16,837 nt of DNA from Buttiauxella sp035271705 (GCF_035271705.1 NZ_DATERI010000055.1:1-16837); one strand, 5' to 3'. Counted from the first letter of the stretch, positions 6,859 to 14,425 are shown. Numbers and translations: made by a program. The notes: generated from the sequence alone by a model not told the origin.

Positions 6859-7632
6859 TCATTCATACTCTGCTCGACACAGGGCGACAGTGTCTTCAAT
6901 CAAACGGCGCGCAACGGTGCCAGGTGGCGGCAATAACGGCAATTGGTCGTAGCGATACCAACCCGCATCGAGTAACTCTTTCGGGTCGATTTGAATCTCA
7001 CCACTGTGGTATTCAGCCATGAATGCGGTCATCAGTGATTGCGGGAACGGCCAGGGCTGCGAAGTCACATAGCGCAAGTTTTTCACGCAAATACTGCTCT
7101 CTTCCATGACTTCCCGTGCCACCGCTTGTTCGAGGGTTTCCCCTACTTCGACAAACCCCGCCAGTACGGTGTAAATCCCGTTGCGATGGCGCGTATGTTG
7201 GGCAAGCAGGATATGGTCGTCACGGCGAATCGCCACAATGATGCACGGTGAGATTTGTGGGTAGTAACGTTCGCGGCAGTGGCCACACAACATCGCCCAT
7301 TCGGTTTTGCTGACGTGCATTTCATGCCCGCAGTAACCGCAGAATTTGTGCGAGCGATAAAACTCAGCTAATTGCACACCGCGACCGGCAAGCTGGAACA
7401 AACCCACATCCTGGTCGATGACCTGGCGCACGGAGCCCATATCCACTCGGCGATTTTGTCGCACAAGCCATACCGGTTCATTTTCCCAGTCGCCGATAGG
7501 CATCCCCACGGCGCCATCGAGTTGAAAATCTTGTGCCACTCCGTGAGGCAGCTCACCTTTTGGCAACCACAATTTTTGCTCATGACTGACGATAAACCAG
7601 CCATGATCTAACTTTTGAATTACACGTTCCAT
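6859..7632 (-). CDS. nudC: NADH pyrophosphatase / NAD-RNA decapping hydrolase NudC
   Basis: NudC hydrolyses NAD(H) and removes the NAD cap from RNA 5' ends. From the ATG at 7632 the protein is 257 residues, the E. coli length, and begins MERVIQKLDHGW like that family. A GTG at 7644 would add four residues and is less likely. A zinc ribbon is formed by Cys98, Cys101, Cys116 and Cys119. The Nudix box spans 159-181 with catalytic Glu174, Glu177 and Glu178. The NAD-specificity motif SQPWPFPQS is at 191-199. One oddity is the near-invariant glycine after the EEx of the Nudix box, which is Ser180 here (AGT). The ribosome-binding site is unclear for either start. Confidence 0.95.
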   Translation of the reverse strand: MERVIQKLDHGWFIVSHEQKLWLPKGELPHGVAQDFQLDGAVGMPIGDWENEPVWLVRQNRRVDMGSVRQVIDQDVGLFQLAGRGVQLAEFYRSHKFCGYCGHEMHVSKTEWAMLCGHCRERYYPQISPCIIVAIRRDDHILLAQHTRHRNGIYTVLAGFVEVGETLEQAVAREVMEESSICVKNLRYVTSQPWPFPQSLMTAFMAEYHSGEIQIDPKELLDAGWYRYDQLPLLPPPGTVARRLIEDTVALCRAEYE

Positions 7633-7644
7633 AACCTGGTGCAC

Positions 7645-7784
7645 ATCCCCGAGTTCGCTGGTATAAACAAATGGTCACTACAATTTTGGTAAGTTTGCAT
7701 TACATTTTACTCTCAACCTTCCGAGTCGCAGGACTGATGCCTGTATTTCGAAGTATGACGAGTATATAACTCACGGAGTCAATC
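7645..7784. promoter_or_regulatory. Divergent nudC / rsd control region
   Basis: The 140 bases between the divergent nudC and rsd starts must carry promoters for both. A TATAAC at about 7765-7770, shortly before rsd, is a possible -10, but no -35 stands out, and I could not fix either start. The rsd ribosome-binding site CGGAGT ends about six bases before its ATG. Confidence 0.4.
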
Positions 7785-8288
7785 ATGCTTAACCAGTTAG
7801 AGAGTCTGACTGAGCGCGTTGGTGGTAGTAATGAGTTAATCGACCAATGGCTCCATGCCCGCAAACATTTATTGGTGGCTTATTACAATATGGTTGGGAT
7901 CAAACCTAACAAGGAATCCCATACTGCGCTCGATGAAAAGGCTCTGGATAATTTTTGCCACAACCTGGTGGATTATCTTTCATCCGGCCATTTCAATATT
8001 TATGAACGTATTATCAGTGAAATGGAAGGCAGTAGCCCACATTTAGCCGCTACTCACCTTTACTCACAGCTTGAAGCCAACACCCAGAAAATCATGAATT
8101 TCTACGATTCGCATCTAGAAAGTGCAATCGATGATGACAACTATATTGAGTTCCAGAACGCGTTATCCGGTATCGGTGAAGCGCTGGAGTCACGTTTTTC
8201 ACTGGAAGATAAACTCATTTTGTTGGCGTACGACCACGATTTAAATGACAGCGCTCGTGATACTGATGGCATTGCACGCCCCGCTTGA
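7785..8288 (+). CDS. rsd: Regulator of sigma-70, anti-sigma factor Rsd
   Basis: Rsd binds region 4 of sigma-70 and shifts RNA polymerase towards alternative sigma factors in stationary phase. In E. coli it is also linked to the PTS through HPr and to SpoT. The 167-residue protein, slightly longer than E. coli Rsd at the C-terminus, is predicted all-helical without membrane or signal segments. MLNQLESLTERVGGSNELID and LVDYLSSGHFNIYERI are typical of the family. The extra tail (about LNDSARDTDGIARPA) looks flexible. The ATG at 7785 has a clear ribosome-binding site. Neither the position before thiC nor the sequence suggests an operon with the thiamine genes, which have their own leader. Confidence 0.95.
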   Translation: MLNQLESLTERVGGSNELIDQWLHARKHLLVAYYNMVGIKPNKESHTALDEKALDNFCHNLVDYLSSGHFNIYERIISEMEGSSPHLAATHLYSQLEANTQKIMNFYDSHLESAIDDDNYIEFQNALSGIGEALESRFSLEDKLILLAYDHDLNDSARDTDGIARPA

Positions 8289-8313
8289 GTTCTGCGCTGT
8301 TAACGAGTAGGTT
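8285..8313 (+). promoter_or_regulatory. Candidate thiC operon promoter
   Basis: TTGAGT (8285-8290) and TAGGTT (8308-8313) are separated by exactly 17 bases and overlap the rsd stop codon. This is the best sigma-70-like pair upstream of the TPP riboswitch and would start transcription near 8320. It is inferred from hexamers alone. Confidence 0.45.
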
Positions 8314-8314
8314 A

Positions 8315-8376
8315 CATCTTTCCTGAATCATTCAGGTCTCAGCCAGGCAACTCTTGCCGCTGGGGCCTGAAAGATG
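8315..8376 (+). repeat. Nested inverted repeats upstream of the TPP riboswitch
   Basis: An outer 8-bp inverted repeat (CATCTTTC 8315-8322 / GAAAGATG 8369-8376) encloses two perfect smaller stems: CCTGAA/TTCAGG (8322-8327 with 8331-8336) and GGCAA/TTGCC (8346-8350 with 8354-8358). As RNA it could fold as a three-way junction. It lacks a U-run and so is not a standard terminator for rsd. Confidence 0.5.
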
Positions 8377-8385
8377 CAGGAGATC

Positions 8386-8482
8386 TTCTTGTCGGAGTGC
8401 CGAGTGCGTAAGCACCGGCTGAGACCGTTAATTCGGGATCCGCGGAACCTGATCAGGCTAATACCTGCGAAGGGAACAAGAG
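8386..8482 (+). promoter_or_regulatory. TPP riboswitch (THI element) of thiC
   Basis: The conserved thi-box blocks are all present: GTCGGAGTGC at 8391-8400, GGCTGAGACC at 8417-8426 (pyrimidine-sensor arm), GGAACCTGATCAGG at 8444-8457, and ATACCTGCGAAGGGAA at 8461-8476. The P1 closing stem pairs TCTTGT (8387-8392) with ACAAGA (8476-8481). It binds thiamine pyrophosphate and represses the thiC operon, in E. coli by blocking translation and promoting termination. The 98 bases between it and the thiC start hold a small hairpin (CCCG 8503-8506 / CGGG 8511-8514) and the ribosome-binding site GGAATGAG. Confidence 0.97.
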
Positions 8483-8580
8483 TAATTCTGCTTTTGGGTT
8501 CACCCGTGCGCGGGCGGCTCACATTCATTACTCCTCCGTTGTTCTGACAAGCCACTTCCTGATAACAACTGGAATGAGCT

Positions 8581-10479
8581 ATGTCTACTACTGAAAAAAA
8601 ACCAAACCGCCGCGAGCAGCGCGCCGCAGCCCAGCATTTTATCAATACCCTGGAAGGCACCGCTTTCCCCAACTCTCAGCGTATTTATCTCACCGGCTCT
8701 CGCGAGGATATCCGCGTGCCAATGCGCGAAATCCAATTGAGCCCAACCGCCACCGGTAGCAAAGACAATCCACAATTTACACCTAACGACGCCATCCCCG
8801 TTTATGACACCTCTGGTGCCTATGGCGATCCGGCTGTCAGAATTGACGTACTGCGCGGGCTTTCCCCCCTCCGCGCCAACTGGATTGCCGAGCGTGATGA
8901 CTGCAAAACCCTCGCTGACCGCAGTTCTGCCTACACCAAAGAACGCCTTGACGATGATGGCCTGGATGAATTGCGTTTTGAAACACAACTCACACCTAAG
9001 CGCGCCAGGATGGGGAAAACGGTCACGCAACTGCACTACGCACGTAAAGGGATAGTGACGCCAGAAATGGAGTTCATTGCGATCCGTGAAAATATGGGAC
9101 GCGAGAGAATCCGTGATGAAGTGTTACGCCACCAGCATGCGGGGCAAAGTTTCGGCGCTCGCTTGCCTGAGAATATCACCGCTGAATTTGTGCGTGACGA
9201 AGTCGCGGCGGGACGCGCGATTATCCCCGCCAACATTAACCATCCGGAATCCGAACCGATGATTATCGGGCGTAATTTCCTCGTCAAAGTAAACGCCAAT
9301 ATCGGTAACTCGGCGGTCACTTCCTCCATTGAAGAAGAAGTAGAAAAACTGGTCTGGTCAACGCGCTGGGGTGCAGACACGGTAATGGACCTTTCCACGG
9401 GGCGCTATATCCACGAAACCCGCGAATGGATTTTGCGTAACAGCCCAGTGCCGATTGGCACAGTACCCATCTATCAGGCACTGGAAAAAGTAAACGGTAT
9501 CGCCGAAGACCTGACCTGGGAAATGTTCCGCGACACACTGCTGGAACAAGCCGAGCAAGGTGTAGACTACTTCACCATTCATGCCGGCGTGTTACTGCGT
9601 TATGTGCCGATGACCGCGAAACGCCTCACCGGAATTGTCTCGCGCGGTGGCTCAATTATGGCGAAATGGTGCCTGTCGCATCATCAGGAAAACTTCCTCT
9701 ACGAACATTTCCGCGAAATATGTGAAATCTGCGCGGCCTACGACGTTTCACTCTCTTTAGGCGATGGCCTACGCCCTGGTTCCATTCAGGATGCTAACGA
9801 TGAAGCGCAATTCTCTGAACTGCATACGCTGGGTGAGTTGACCAAAATTGCCTGGGAATACGACGTACAAGTGATGATCGAAGGCCCGGGACATGTGCCG
9901 ATGCAGATGATTCGTCGCAATATGACTGAAGAACTTGAGCACTGCCACGAAGCACCGTTTTATACCCTCGGCCCGCTCACTACCGATATCGCACCGGGTT
10001 ACGACCATTTCACTTCGGGAATTGGCGCGGCAATGATCGGCTGGTTTGGCTGCGCAATGCTCTGTTACGTCACGCCAAAAGAGCACCTCGGCCTGCCAAA
10101 TAAAGAAGATGTGAAACAGGGGCTGATTACCTACAAAATTGCGGCTCATGCCGCAGACCTGGCTAAGGGCCACCCTGGTGCACAAATCCGCGATAACGCC
10201 ATGTCAAAAGCGCGCTTCGAGTTCCGTTGGGAAGATCAATTTAACCTGGCGCTCGACCCCTTCACTGCTCGTGCCTATCACGATGAAACGCTGCCGCAGG
10301 AATCCGGCAAAGTCGCGCATTTCTGCTCGATGTGCGGGCCAAAATTCTGCTCAATGAAAATCTCTCAAGAAGTCCGCGATTTCGCCGCCAAACAAGCCAT
10401 TGAAGTCGGCATGGAAGAGTTGTCGCAGTCGTTCCGCGCGAAAGGTGGCGAAATTTACCTGCGCCAGGAGGAAGTGTAA
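8581..10479 (+). CDS. thiC: Phosphomethylpyrimidine synthase ThiC
   Basis: ThiC is a radical SAM enzyme that rearranges aminoimidazole ribotide into HMP-phosphate, the pyrimidine half of thiamine. The product has 632 residues, against 631 in E. coli. The C-terminal CX2CX4C cluster motif is at Cys582, Cys585 and Cys590 (FCSMCGPKFCSMK). The barrel contains LSLGDGLRPGS, IEGPGHVPM and the metal-binding HEAPFYTLGPLTTDIAPGYDH. The ATG at 8581 has the ribosome-binding site GGAATGAG. The stop codon overlaps the thiE start by one base. It is first in thiCEFSGH and controlled by the TPP riboswitch upstream. Confidence 0.98.
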   Translation: MSTTEKKPNRREQRAAAQHFINTLEGTAFPNSQRIYLTGSREDIRVPMREIQLSPTATGSKDNPQFTPNDAIPVYDTSGAYGDPAVRIDVLRGLSPLRANWIAERDDCKTLADRSSAYTKERLDDDGLDELRFETQLTPKRARMGKTVTQLHYARKGIVTPEMEFIAIRENMGRERIRDEVLRHQHAGQSFGARLPENITAEFVRDEVAAGRAIIPANINHPESEPMIIGRNFLVKVNANIGNSAVTSSIEEEVEKLVWSTRWGADTVMDLSTGRYIHETREWILRNSPVPIGTVPIYQALEKVNGIAEDLTWEMFRDTLLEQAEQGVDYFTIHAGVLLRYVPMTAKRLTGIVSRGGSIMAKWCLSHHQENFLYEHFREICEICAAYDVSLSLGDGLRPGSIQDANDEAQFSELHTLGELTKIAWEYDVQVMIEGPGHVPMQMIRRNMTEELEHCHEAPFYTLGPLTTDIAPGYDHFTSGIGAAMIGWFGCAMLCYVTPKEHLGLPNKEDVKQGLITYKIAAHAADLAKGHPGAQIRDNAMSKARFEFRWEDQFNLALDPFTARAYHDETLPQESGKVAHFCSMCGPKFCSMKISQEVRDFAAKQAIEVGMEELSQSFRAKGGEIYLRQEEV

Positions 10480-11114
10480 TGAACCAGCCCGCATTTCCCC
10501 CTGTTCCGCAACGTCTGGGTTTGTATCCGGTGGTTGATAGCGTTGAATGGGTTCACCGCTTGCTGGATGCTGGCGTGCGCACGATTCAACTGCGCATCAA
10601 AGACAAACGTGATGAAGAGGTCGAAGCTGACATATCCGCTGTCATCACTCTTGGCAGGCGATATGAAGCACGTCTGTTTATCAATGATTACTGGAAGCTT
10701 GCGATAAAACACCGCGCTTACGGCGTGCATTTGGGCCAGGAAGATATGAATGTAGCAAATCTGGATGCCATCCGCGATGCGGGTTTACGCCTCGGACTTT
10801 CTACGCATGACAAAATGGAAATGGAGCACGCCCTCGGGGCGCGCCCTTCTTACATCGCATTGGGCCATGTCTTTCCCACCAATACCAAACTGATGCCATC
10901 TTCCCCGCAGGGACTCACACAGCTTGCGAAACACATCAAAACACTAGGCGATTACCCCACCGTAGCCATTGGTGGGATTAGCATTGAACGCGTTCCTTCA
11001 GTGCTCGCAACAGGTGTGGGAAGTGTTGCCGTGGTTAGTGCAATTACTCAGGCTCCTGACTGGCGAGCGGCTACCGCACAGTTACTGTCATTGGTGGGGG
11101 TTGGCGATGAATGA
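10479..11114 (+). CDS. thiE: Thiamine-phosphate synthase ThiE
   Basis: ThiE joins HMP-pyrophosphate with thiazole phosphate to give thiamine monophosphate. The 211 residues fit the family, a single TIM barrel. Visible landmarks are QLRIK (37-41), ND (69-70), GVHLGQEDM (82-90), the phosphate/substrate loop FPTNTK (132-137), GGI (165-167) and VVSAI (185-189). The ATG lies in a TAATG overlap with the thiC stop, implying translational coupling. The end overlaps thiF by eight bases. Confidence 0.97.
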   Translation: MNQPAFPPVPQRLGLYPVVDSVEWVHRLLDAGVRTIQLRIKDKRDEEVEADISAVITLGRRYEARLFINDYWKLAIKHRAYGVHLGQEDMNVANLDAIRDAGLRLGLSTHDKMEMEHALGARPSYIALGHVFPTNTKLMPSSPQGLTQLAKHIKTLGDYPTVAIGGISIERVPSVLATGVGSVAVVSAITQAPDWRAATAQLLSLVGVGDE

Positions 11115-11862
11115 TACTGATTTCATGCGTTACAGCCGCCAGTTACTGCTTGAAGACATCGCACTCGAAGGGCAGAAAAAGCTACTCGCCAGCAAAGTGT
11201 TAATTGTCGGACTCGGTGGATTAGGCTCCCCAGTGGCGTTGTATCTGGCTGCAGCAGGTGTCGGCAGACTGATTCTTGCTGACGATGACATTGTGCATCT
11301 CAGCAATTTACAACGTCAGATTCTGTTTACCTCGCATGATCTCGACCAGTCTAAGTCGCGGGCTGCCCAGCGCCACCTTCAGCAACTCAATCCTGAAATT
11401 AACCTGCAAATTATCAGTGAACGTCTTGAGGGAAATTTGCTGGTTAACACCGTGAGCCGCGTCGATCTGGTACTCGATTGTAGCGACAATATGGCGACGC
11501 GCCAGGCAGTCAACGCCGCCTGCGTCGCACATGGAAAACCGCTGATTTCCGCCAGCGCGGTAGGATTTGGCGGGCAACTCATGGTCCTTACGCCCCCCTG
11601 GGACAACGGTTGTTATCGTTGTGTTTGGCCCGATGAACACGAACCAGAACGTAATTGCCGAACAGCAGGGATTATTGGCCCAGTAGTCGGCGTGATGGGA
11701 ACTTTGCAGGCACTTGAGGCAATAAAAGTGCTTAGCGGGATGGCTCCAGCTACCGGTGTTTTACGTCTGTTTGATGCCCGCCAACATAGCTGGCGTTCCC
11801 TCACCATGCAAAAGGCCAAAGAATGCCCGGTCTGCGGAGGGCAAAATGCACATTCAGTTTAA
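11107..11862 (+). CDS. thiF: ThiS adenylyltransferase ThiF
   Basis: ThiF, an E1-like enzyme, adenylates the C-terminal glycine of ThiS for sulfur transfer in thiazole synthesis. I start at the ATG at 11107, which gives MNDTDFMRYSRQ and 251 residues, the E. coli length. A longer in-frame start at 10969 lies deep in thiE. The nucleotide-binding GLGGLG is at 35-40 and DDDIVHLSNLQRQ follows. Zinc ligands are Cys169, Cys172, Cys240 and Cys243. Cys184 (NCRTAG) is the residue that forms the acyl disulfide with ThiS. The gene overlaps thiE by eight bases and thiS by 17. Confidence 0.97.
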   Translation: MNDTDFMRYSRQLLLEDIALEGQKKLLASKVLIVGLGGLGSPVALYLAAAGVGRLILADDDIVHLSNLQRQILFTSHDLDQSKSRAAQRHLQQLNPEINLQIISERLEGNLLVNTVSRVDLVLDCSDNMATRQAVNAACVAHGKPLISASAVGFGGQLMVLTPPWDNGCYRCVWPDEHEPERNCRTAGIIGPVVGVMGTLQALEAIKVLSGMAPATGVLRLFDARQHSWRSLTMQKAKECPVCGGQNAHSV

Positions 11863-12046
11863 CGATGAACCCATGGAATGCCCGGATAACCTGACGCTGG
11901 CAAATCTGCTCACGCAACTGTGCCTGATGAAGCCTGGGATAGCACTTGCTCTCAACCACACCATTGTTCCTCGCGAGCAATGGGAAGCGCATTTACTGAA
12001 TGATGGCGACCATATCTTACTTTTTCAGGCCATTGCTGGGGGTTAA
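11846..12046 (+). CDS. thiS: Sulfur carrier protein ThiS
   Basis: ThiS is a 66-residue ubiquitin-like sulfur carrier ending in the required Gly-Gly, which becomes a thiocarboxylate and donates sulfur to ThiG. The ATG at 11846 gives MHIQFNDEPM, aligned with E. coli ThiS over its full length, including the conserved NHTIVPREQW block. It starts 17 bases inside thiF, with a GGAGGG ribosome-binding site in the thiF tail. The stop is followed by one base before the thiG start. Confidence 0.96.
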   Translation: MHIQFNDEPMECPDNLTLANLLTQLCLMKPGIALALNHTIVPREQWEAHLLNDGDHILLFQAIAGG

Positions 12047-12047
12047 C

Positions 12048-12827
12048 TTGCTAAAAATTGCCGATAAAACTTTCTCGTCGCGCCTGTTTACTGGCACGGG
12101 AAAATTCGCCTCACCGCAGGTCATGGTCGACGCAATTCGCGCCTCGGGTTCTCAATTAGTCACCATGGCGATGAAACGCGTCGATTTACGTAATCATAAC
12201 GATGCGATTCTCGCTCCTCTTCTCGAGGCTGACGTGCAACTGCTGCCGAATACCTCTGGAGCAAAAAACGCTGAAGAAGCTATTTTTTCCGCGCAACTGG
12301 CGCGTGAAGCGTTAGGTACTCACTGGGTAAAACTGGAAATTCATCCGGATGCTCGCTATCTCCTACCTGACCCGATTGAAACACTAAAAGCAGCAGAGAA
12401 ACTCGTAAAATTAGGCTTTGTTGTTTTGCCTTATTGCGGTGCCGATCCGGTTTTGTGCAAACGACTTGAAGAAGCAGGATGCGCCGCAGTCATGCCACTC
12501 GGTGCACCCATTGGCTCTAATCAGGGCTTACAGACCCGCGCTTTTTTGGAAATTATTATCGACCAGGCCCAAGTGCCCGTGGTGGTTGATGCGGGAATCG
12601 GTGCGCCGAGCCATGCAGCACAAGCACTGGAAATGGGCGCTAGTGCTGTGCTGGTTAACACAGCCATTGCGGTGGCGCGTAGTCCGGTGCAGATGGCGCA
12701 GGCATTCCGACTAGCGGTTGAAGCGGGAACACTAGCGTTTCAGTCAGGCTTAGGCGCTCGCCACCAGCAGGCTCAAGCATCCAGCCCATTAACACAGTTC
12801 CTGCAATTCAGTCAGGAGGGCGAGTAA
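12048..12827 (+). CDS. thiG: Thiazole synthase ThiG
   Basis: ThiG builds thiazole phosphate from deoxyxylulose phosphate, dehydroglycine and the sulfur of ThiS-thiocarboxylate. The family N-terminus (M-L-K-I-ADKTF) begins at a TTG codon at 12048, one base after the thiS stop and close behind a GGGGG ribosome-binding site. An upstream ATG at 12000 would run through thiS and is rejected. From TTG the protein has 259 residues, against 256 in E. coli. The Schiff-base lysine is Lys95 (VKLEIHPD). The barrel motifs LPNTSGAK, PLGAPIGSNQG and VDAGIG are intact. The stop overlaps the thiH start (TAATG). Confidence 0.95.
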   Translation: MLKIADKTFSSRLFTGTGKFASPQVMVDAIRASGSQLVTMAMKRVDLRNHNDAILAPLLEADVQLLPNTSGAKNAEEAIFSAQLAREALGTHWVKLEIHPDARYLLPDPIETLKAAEKLVKLGFVVLPYCGADPVLCKRLEEAGCAAVMPLGAPIGSNQGLQTRAFLEIIIDQAQVPVVVDAGIGAPSHAAQALEMGASAVLVNTAIAVARSPVQMAQAFRLAVEAGTLAFQSGLGARHQQAQASSPLTQFLQFSQEGE

Positions 12828-13957
12828 TGGCCCGAACCTTCACTGACCGCTGGCGCGAACTGGACTGGGATGACATCACTTTGCGCATCAACAGCAAGAC
12901 AGCACTTGATGTAGAGCGAGCGTTGAGCAGTCACAAAATAACCCGCGATGACCTTATGGCACTGCTTTCTCCCGCAGCCAGCCATTATCTCGACCCCCTC
13001 GCGCAGCAGGCCCAGCAATTAACTCGCCAACGCTTTGGCAACACCGTGAGTTTTTACGTACCGCTTTATCTCTCGAATCTATGTGCCAACGACTGCACGT
13101 ACTGTGGTTTTTCGATGAGTAACAAGCTCAAACGTAAAACACTGGATGAGCAAGAGATTGAACGAGAGTGCGAGGCGATTCGCAAACTGGGCTTTGAGCA
13201 TTTGCTGTTGGTGACCGGTGAGCACCAGACCAAAGTGGGAATGGACTATTTTCGTCAGCATCTTCCTGCAATTCGCCGACAGTTCAGCTCGCTACAAATG
13301 GAAGTACAACCGCTGGCAGAACAAGAGTACGTCGAACTGAAAACGCTCGGGCTGGATGGTGTCATGGTTTATCAGGAAACCTACCATCAGGTGGTATACG
13401 CCCAGCATCATCTACGCGGCAACAAACAGGATTTCTTCTGGCGCCTGGAAACACCCGATAGGCTGGGTCGTGCCGGGATAGACAAAATCGGTCTTGGTGC
13501 GTTGATTGGCCTGTCTGACAGCTGGCGTACCGACTGTTTTATGGTGGCTGAGCACTTGCTGTGGCTGCAGAAAAACTACTGGCAAAGCCGCTATTCGATT
13601 TCATTTCCGCGTTTACGTCCCTGTACAGGCGGCGTTGAGCCAGCATCAATTATGACCGAAAGCCAATTGGTGCAGGTGATATGCGCGTTTCGTCTGCTGT
13701 CGCCCGATGTGGAGCTTTCGCTTTCTACGCGCGAATCACCCTGGTTCCGTGACCATATGATTCCGCTCGCTATTAATAACGTCAGCGCATTTTCTAAAAC
13801 TCAACCAGGCGGTTATGCCGATAATCATCCCGAGCTTGAACAGTTTGCGCCGCACGATGGACGAACACCAATGGAAGTCGCTGCCGCCTTAACACGTTCA
13901 GGCTTGCAGCCGGTCTGGAAGGATTGGGACAGTTTTCTGGGGAGAGCCTCGTTTTAG
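12827..13957 (+). CDS. thiH: 2-iminoacetate synthase (tyrosine lyase) ThiH
   Basis: ThiH is a radical SAM enzyme that splits tyrosine to p-cresol and dehydroglycine, which supplies the thiazole C2-N unit with ThiG. The 376 residues match E. coli (377) almost throughout. The [4Fe-4S] motif CX3CX2C is Cys86, Cys90 and Cys93 (LCANDCTYCGF). LSTRESPWFRD and NNVSAFSKTQPGGY are typical of the family. ATG overlaps the thiG stop by one base. The use of ThiH rather than glycine oxidase ThiO fits facultatively anaerobic enterobacteria. I see no clear terminator after its TAG stop. Confidence 0.97.
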   Translation: MARTFTDRWRELDWDDITLRINSKTALDVERALSSHKITRDDLMALLSPAASHYLDPLAQQAQQLTRQRFGNTVSFYVPLYLSNLCANDCTYCGFSMSNKLKRKTLDEQEIERECEAIRKLGFEHLLLVTGEHQTKVGMDYFRQHLPAIRRQFSSLQMEVQPLAEQEYVELKTLGLDGVMVYQETYHQVVYAQHHLRGNKQDFFWRLETPDRLGRAGIDKIGLGALIGLSDSWRTDCFMVAEHLLWLQKNYWQSRYSISFPRLRPCTGGVEPASIMTESQLVQVICAFRLLSPDVELSLSTRESPWFRDHMIPLAINNVSAFSKTQPGGYADNHPELEQFAPHDGRTPMEVAAALTRSGLQPVWKDWDSFLGRASF

Positions 13958-13989
13958 TGAGTCAAGATAACCTCGAGGGAAACGCGATA

Positions 13990-14003
13990 TGTAACCGGTT
14001 TCA
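13990..14003 (+). promoter_or_regulatory. LacI-family-type operator candidate
   Basis: Positions 13990-14003 read TGTAACCGGTTTCA, a palindrome around CCGG differing at one position from TGAAACCGGTTTCA, the site I recall for the beta-glucoside regulator AscG. It lies about 114 bases upstream of the IIB gene. No regulator gene is in the window, so the cognate repressor is unknown. Confidence 0.5.
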
Positions 14004-14021
14004 GCTCATACGAGTTTCTTT

Positions 14022-14083
14022 TGTGATACCTCACACACAATCATCGTAAAGCGGTTGTTGTACCGAGGCGTCACGGATAATTA
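14022..14083 (+). promoter_or_regulatory. Candidate promoter with CRP-like site for the PTS pair
   Basis: TTGTTG (14055-14060) and TAATTA (14078-14083), 17 bases apart, form a plausible sigma-70 promoter with a start near 14090. TGTGA at 14022-14026, six bases, then ACACA (14033-14037) resembles a CRP site with one mismatch in the right half. Its centre at 14029.5 would be about 60 bases upstream of the start, the class I position. An alternative TCACA at 14031 gives a non-standard four-base spacing. An imperfect 16-base inverted repeat (14073-14088) covers the -10. All this is pattern matching only. Confidence 0.45.
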
Positions 14084-14116
14084 TCTGTATATCGAACGGA
14101 CACTGAGAGCAGATCT

Positions 14117-14425
14117 ATGAAGAATATCGTTTTGTGTTGTGCAGCGGGTATGTCGACTAGCATTTTGGTCCAACGTATGAAGGATGCCGCTCAGAAGAAA
14201 GGTATTGAAGTCTCTATCAAGGCAGTGCCGGTTGCCGAATTCAAAGACAATATCGACACCGCCGATATTGTGCTGCTAGGCCCGCAAGTTAAATACGAAC
14301 ACGCAAAACTCCAGGCGATTGCAGAACCAATGGGTAAAACCGTTGCTGTTATCGACATGATGGATTACGGCATGATGAAAGGTGATGTCGTACTGGAAAA
14401 AGCTTTGAAAATGATGGAGTCATAA
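14117..14425 (+). CDS. PTS lactose/cellobiose-family EIIB subunit
   Basis: The 102-residue cytosolic protein has the family start IVLCCAAGMSTSILVQRM. Aligning with ChbB-type IIB proteins (CSAGMSTS), Cys8 is the residue phosphorylated by IIA. LLGPQVKYE is the second conserved block. The family passes phosphate from IIA to sugar bound by a membrane IIC. ATG at 14117 has only a weak purine-rich site (TGAGAG) upstream. A IIA gene follows three bases after the stop, but no IIC is present. The partner permease must be elsewhere, or the pair has a regulatory role. Sugar specificity cannot be told; cellobiose/chitobiose-like is most likely. Confidence 0.92.
   Translation: MKNIVLCCAAGMSTSILVQRMKDAAQKKGIEVSIKAVPVAEFKDNIDTADIVLLGPQVKYEHAKLQAIAEPMGKTVAVIDMMDYGMMKGDVVLEKALKMMES

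Noticed and set aside
7633..7644. GTG start for nudC four codons upstream
   Set aside because: The ATG at 7632 gives the E. coli length and N-terminus; the GTG has no better ribosome-binding site.
8500..9036. 178-codon minus-strand open frame over the thiC leader and start
   Set aside because: It runs antisense through conserved ThiC codons and the leader and its protein resembles nothing I know.
10969..11106. Longer thiF start extending 46 codons into thiE
   Set aside because: ThiF orthologues start MNDxDFMRYSRQ; the ATG at 11107 gives the family length of 251.
12000..12047. ATG start for thiG inside thiS
   Set aside because: Adds 16 residues not seen in ThiG and overlaps the ThiS C-terminus; the TTG at 12048 fits homology.
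13958..14116. Possible counterpart of the E. coli sroH small RNA between thiH and rpoC
   Set aside because: I could not recognise any matching sequence or a terminator on the right strand.
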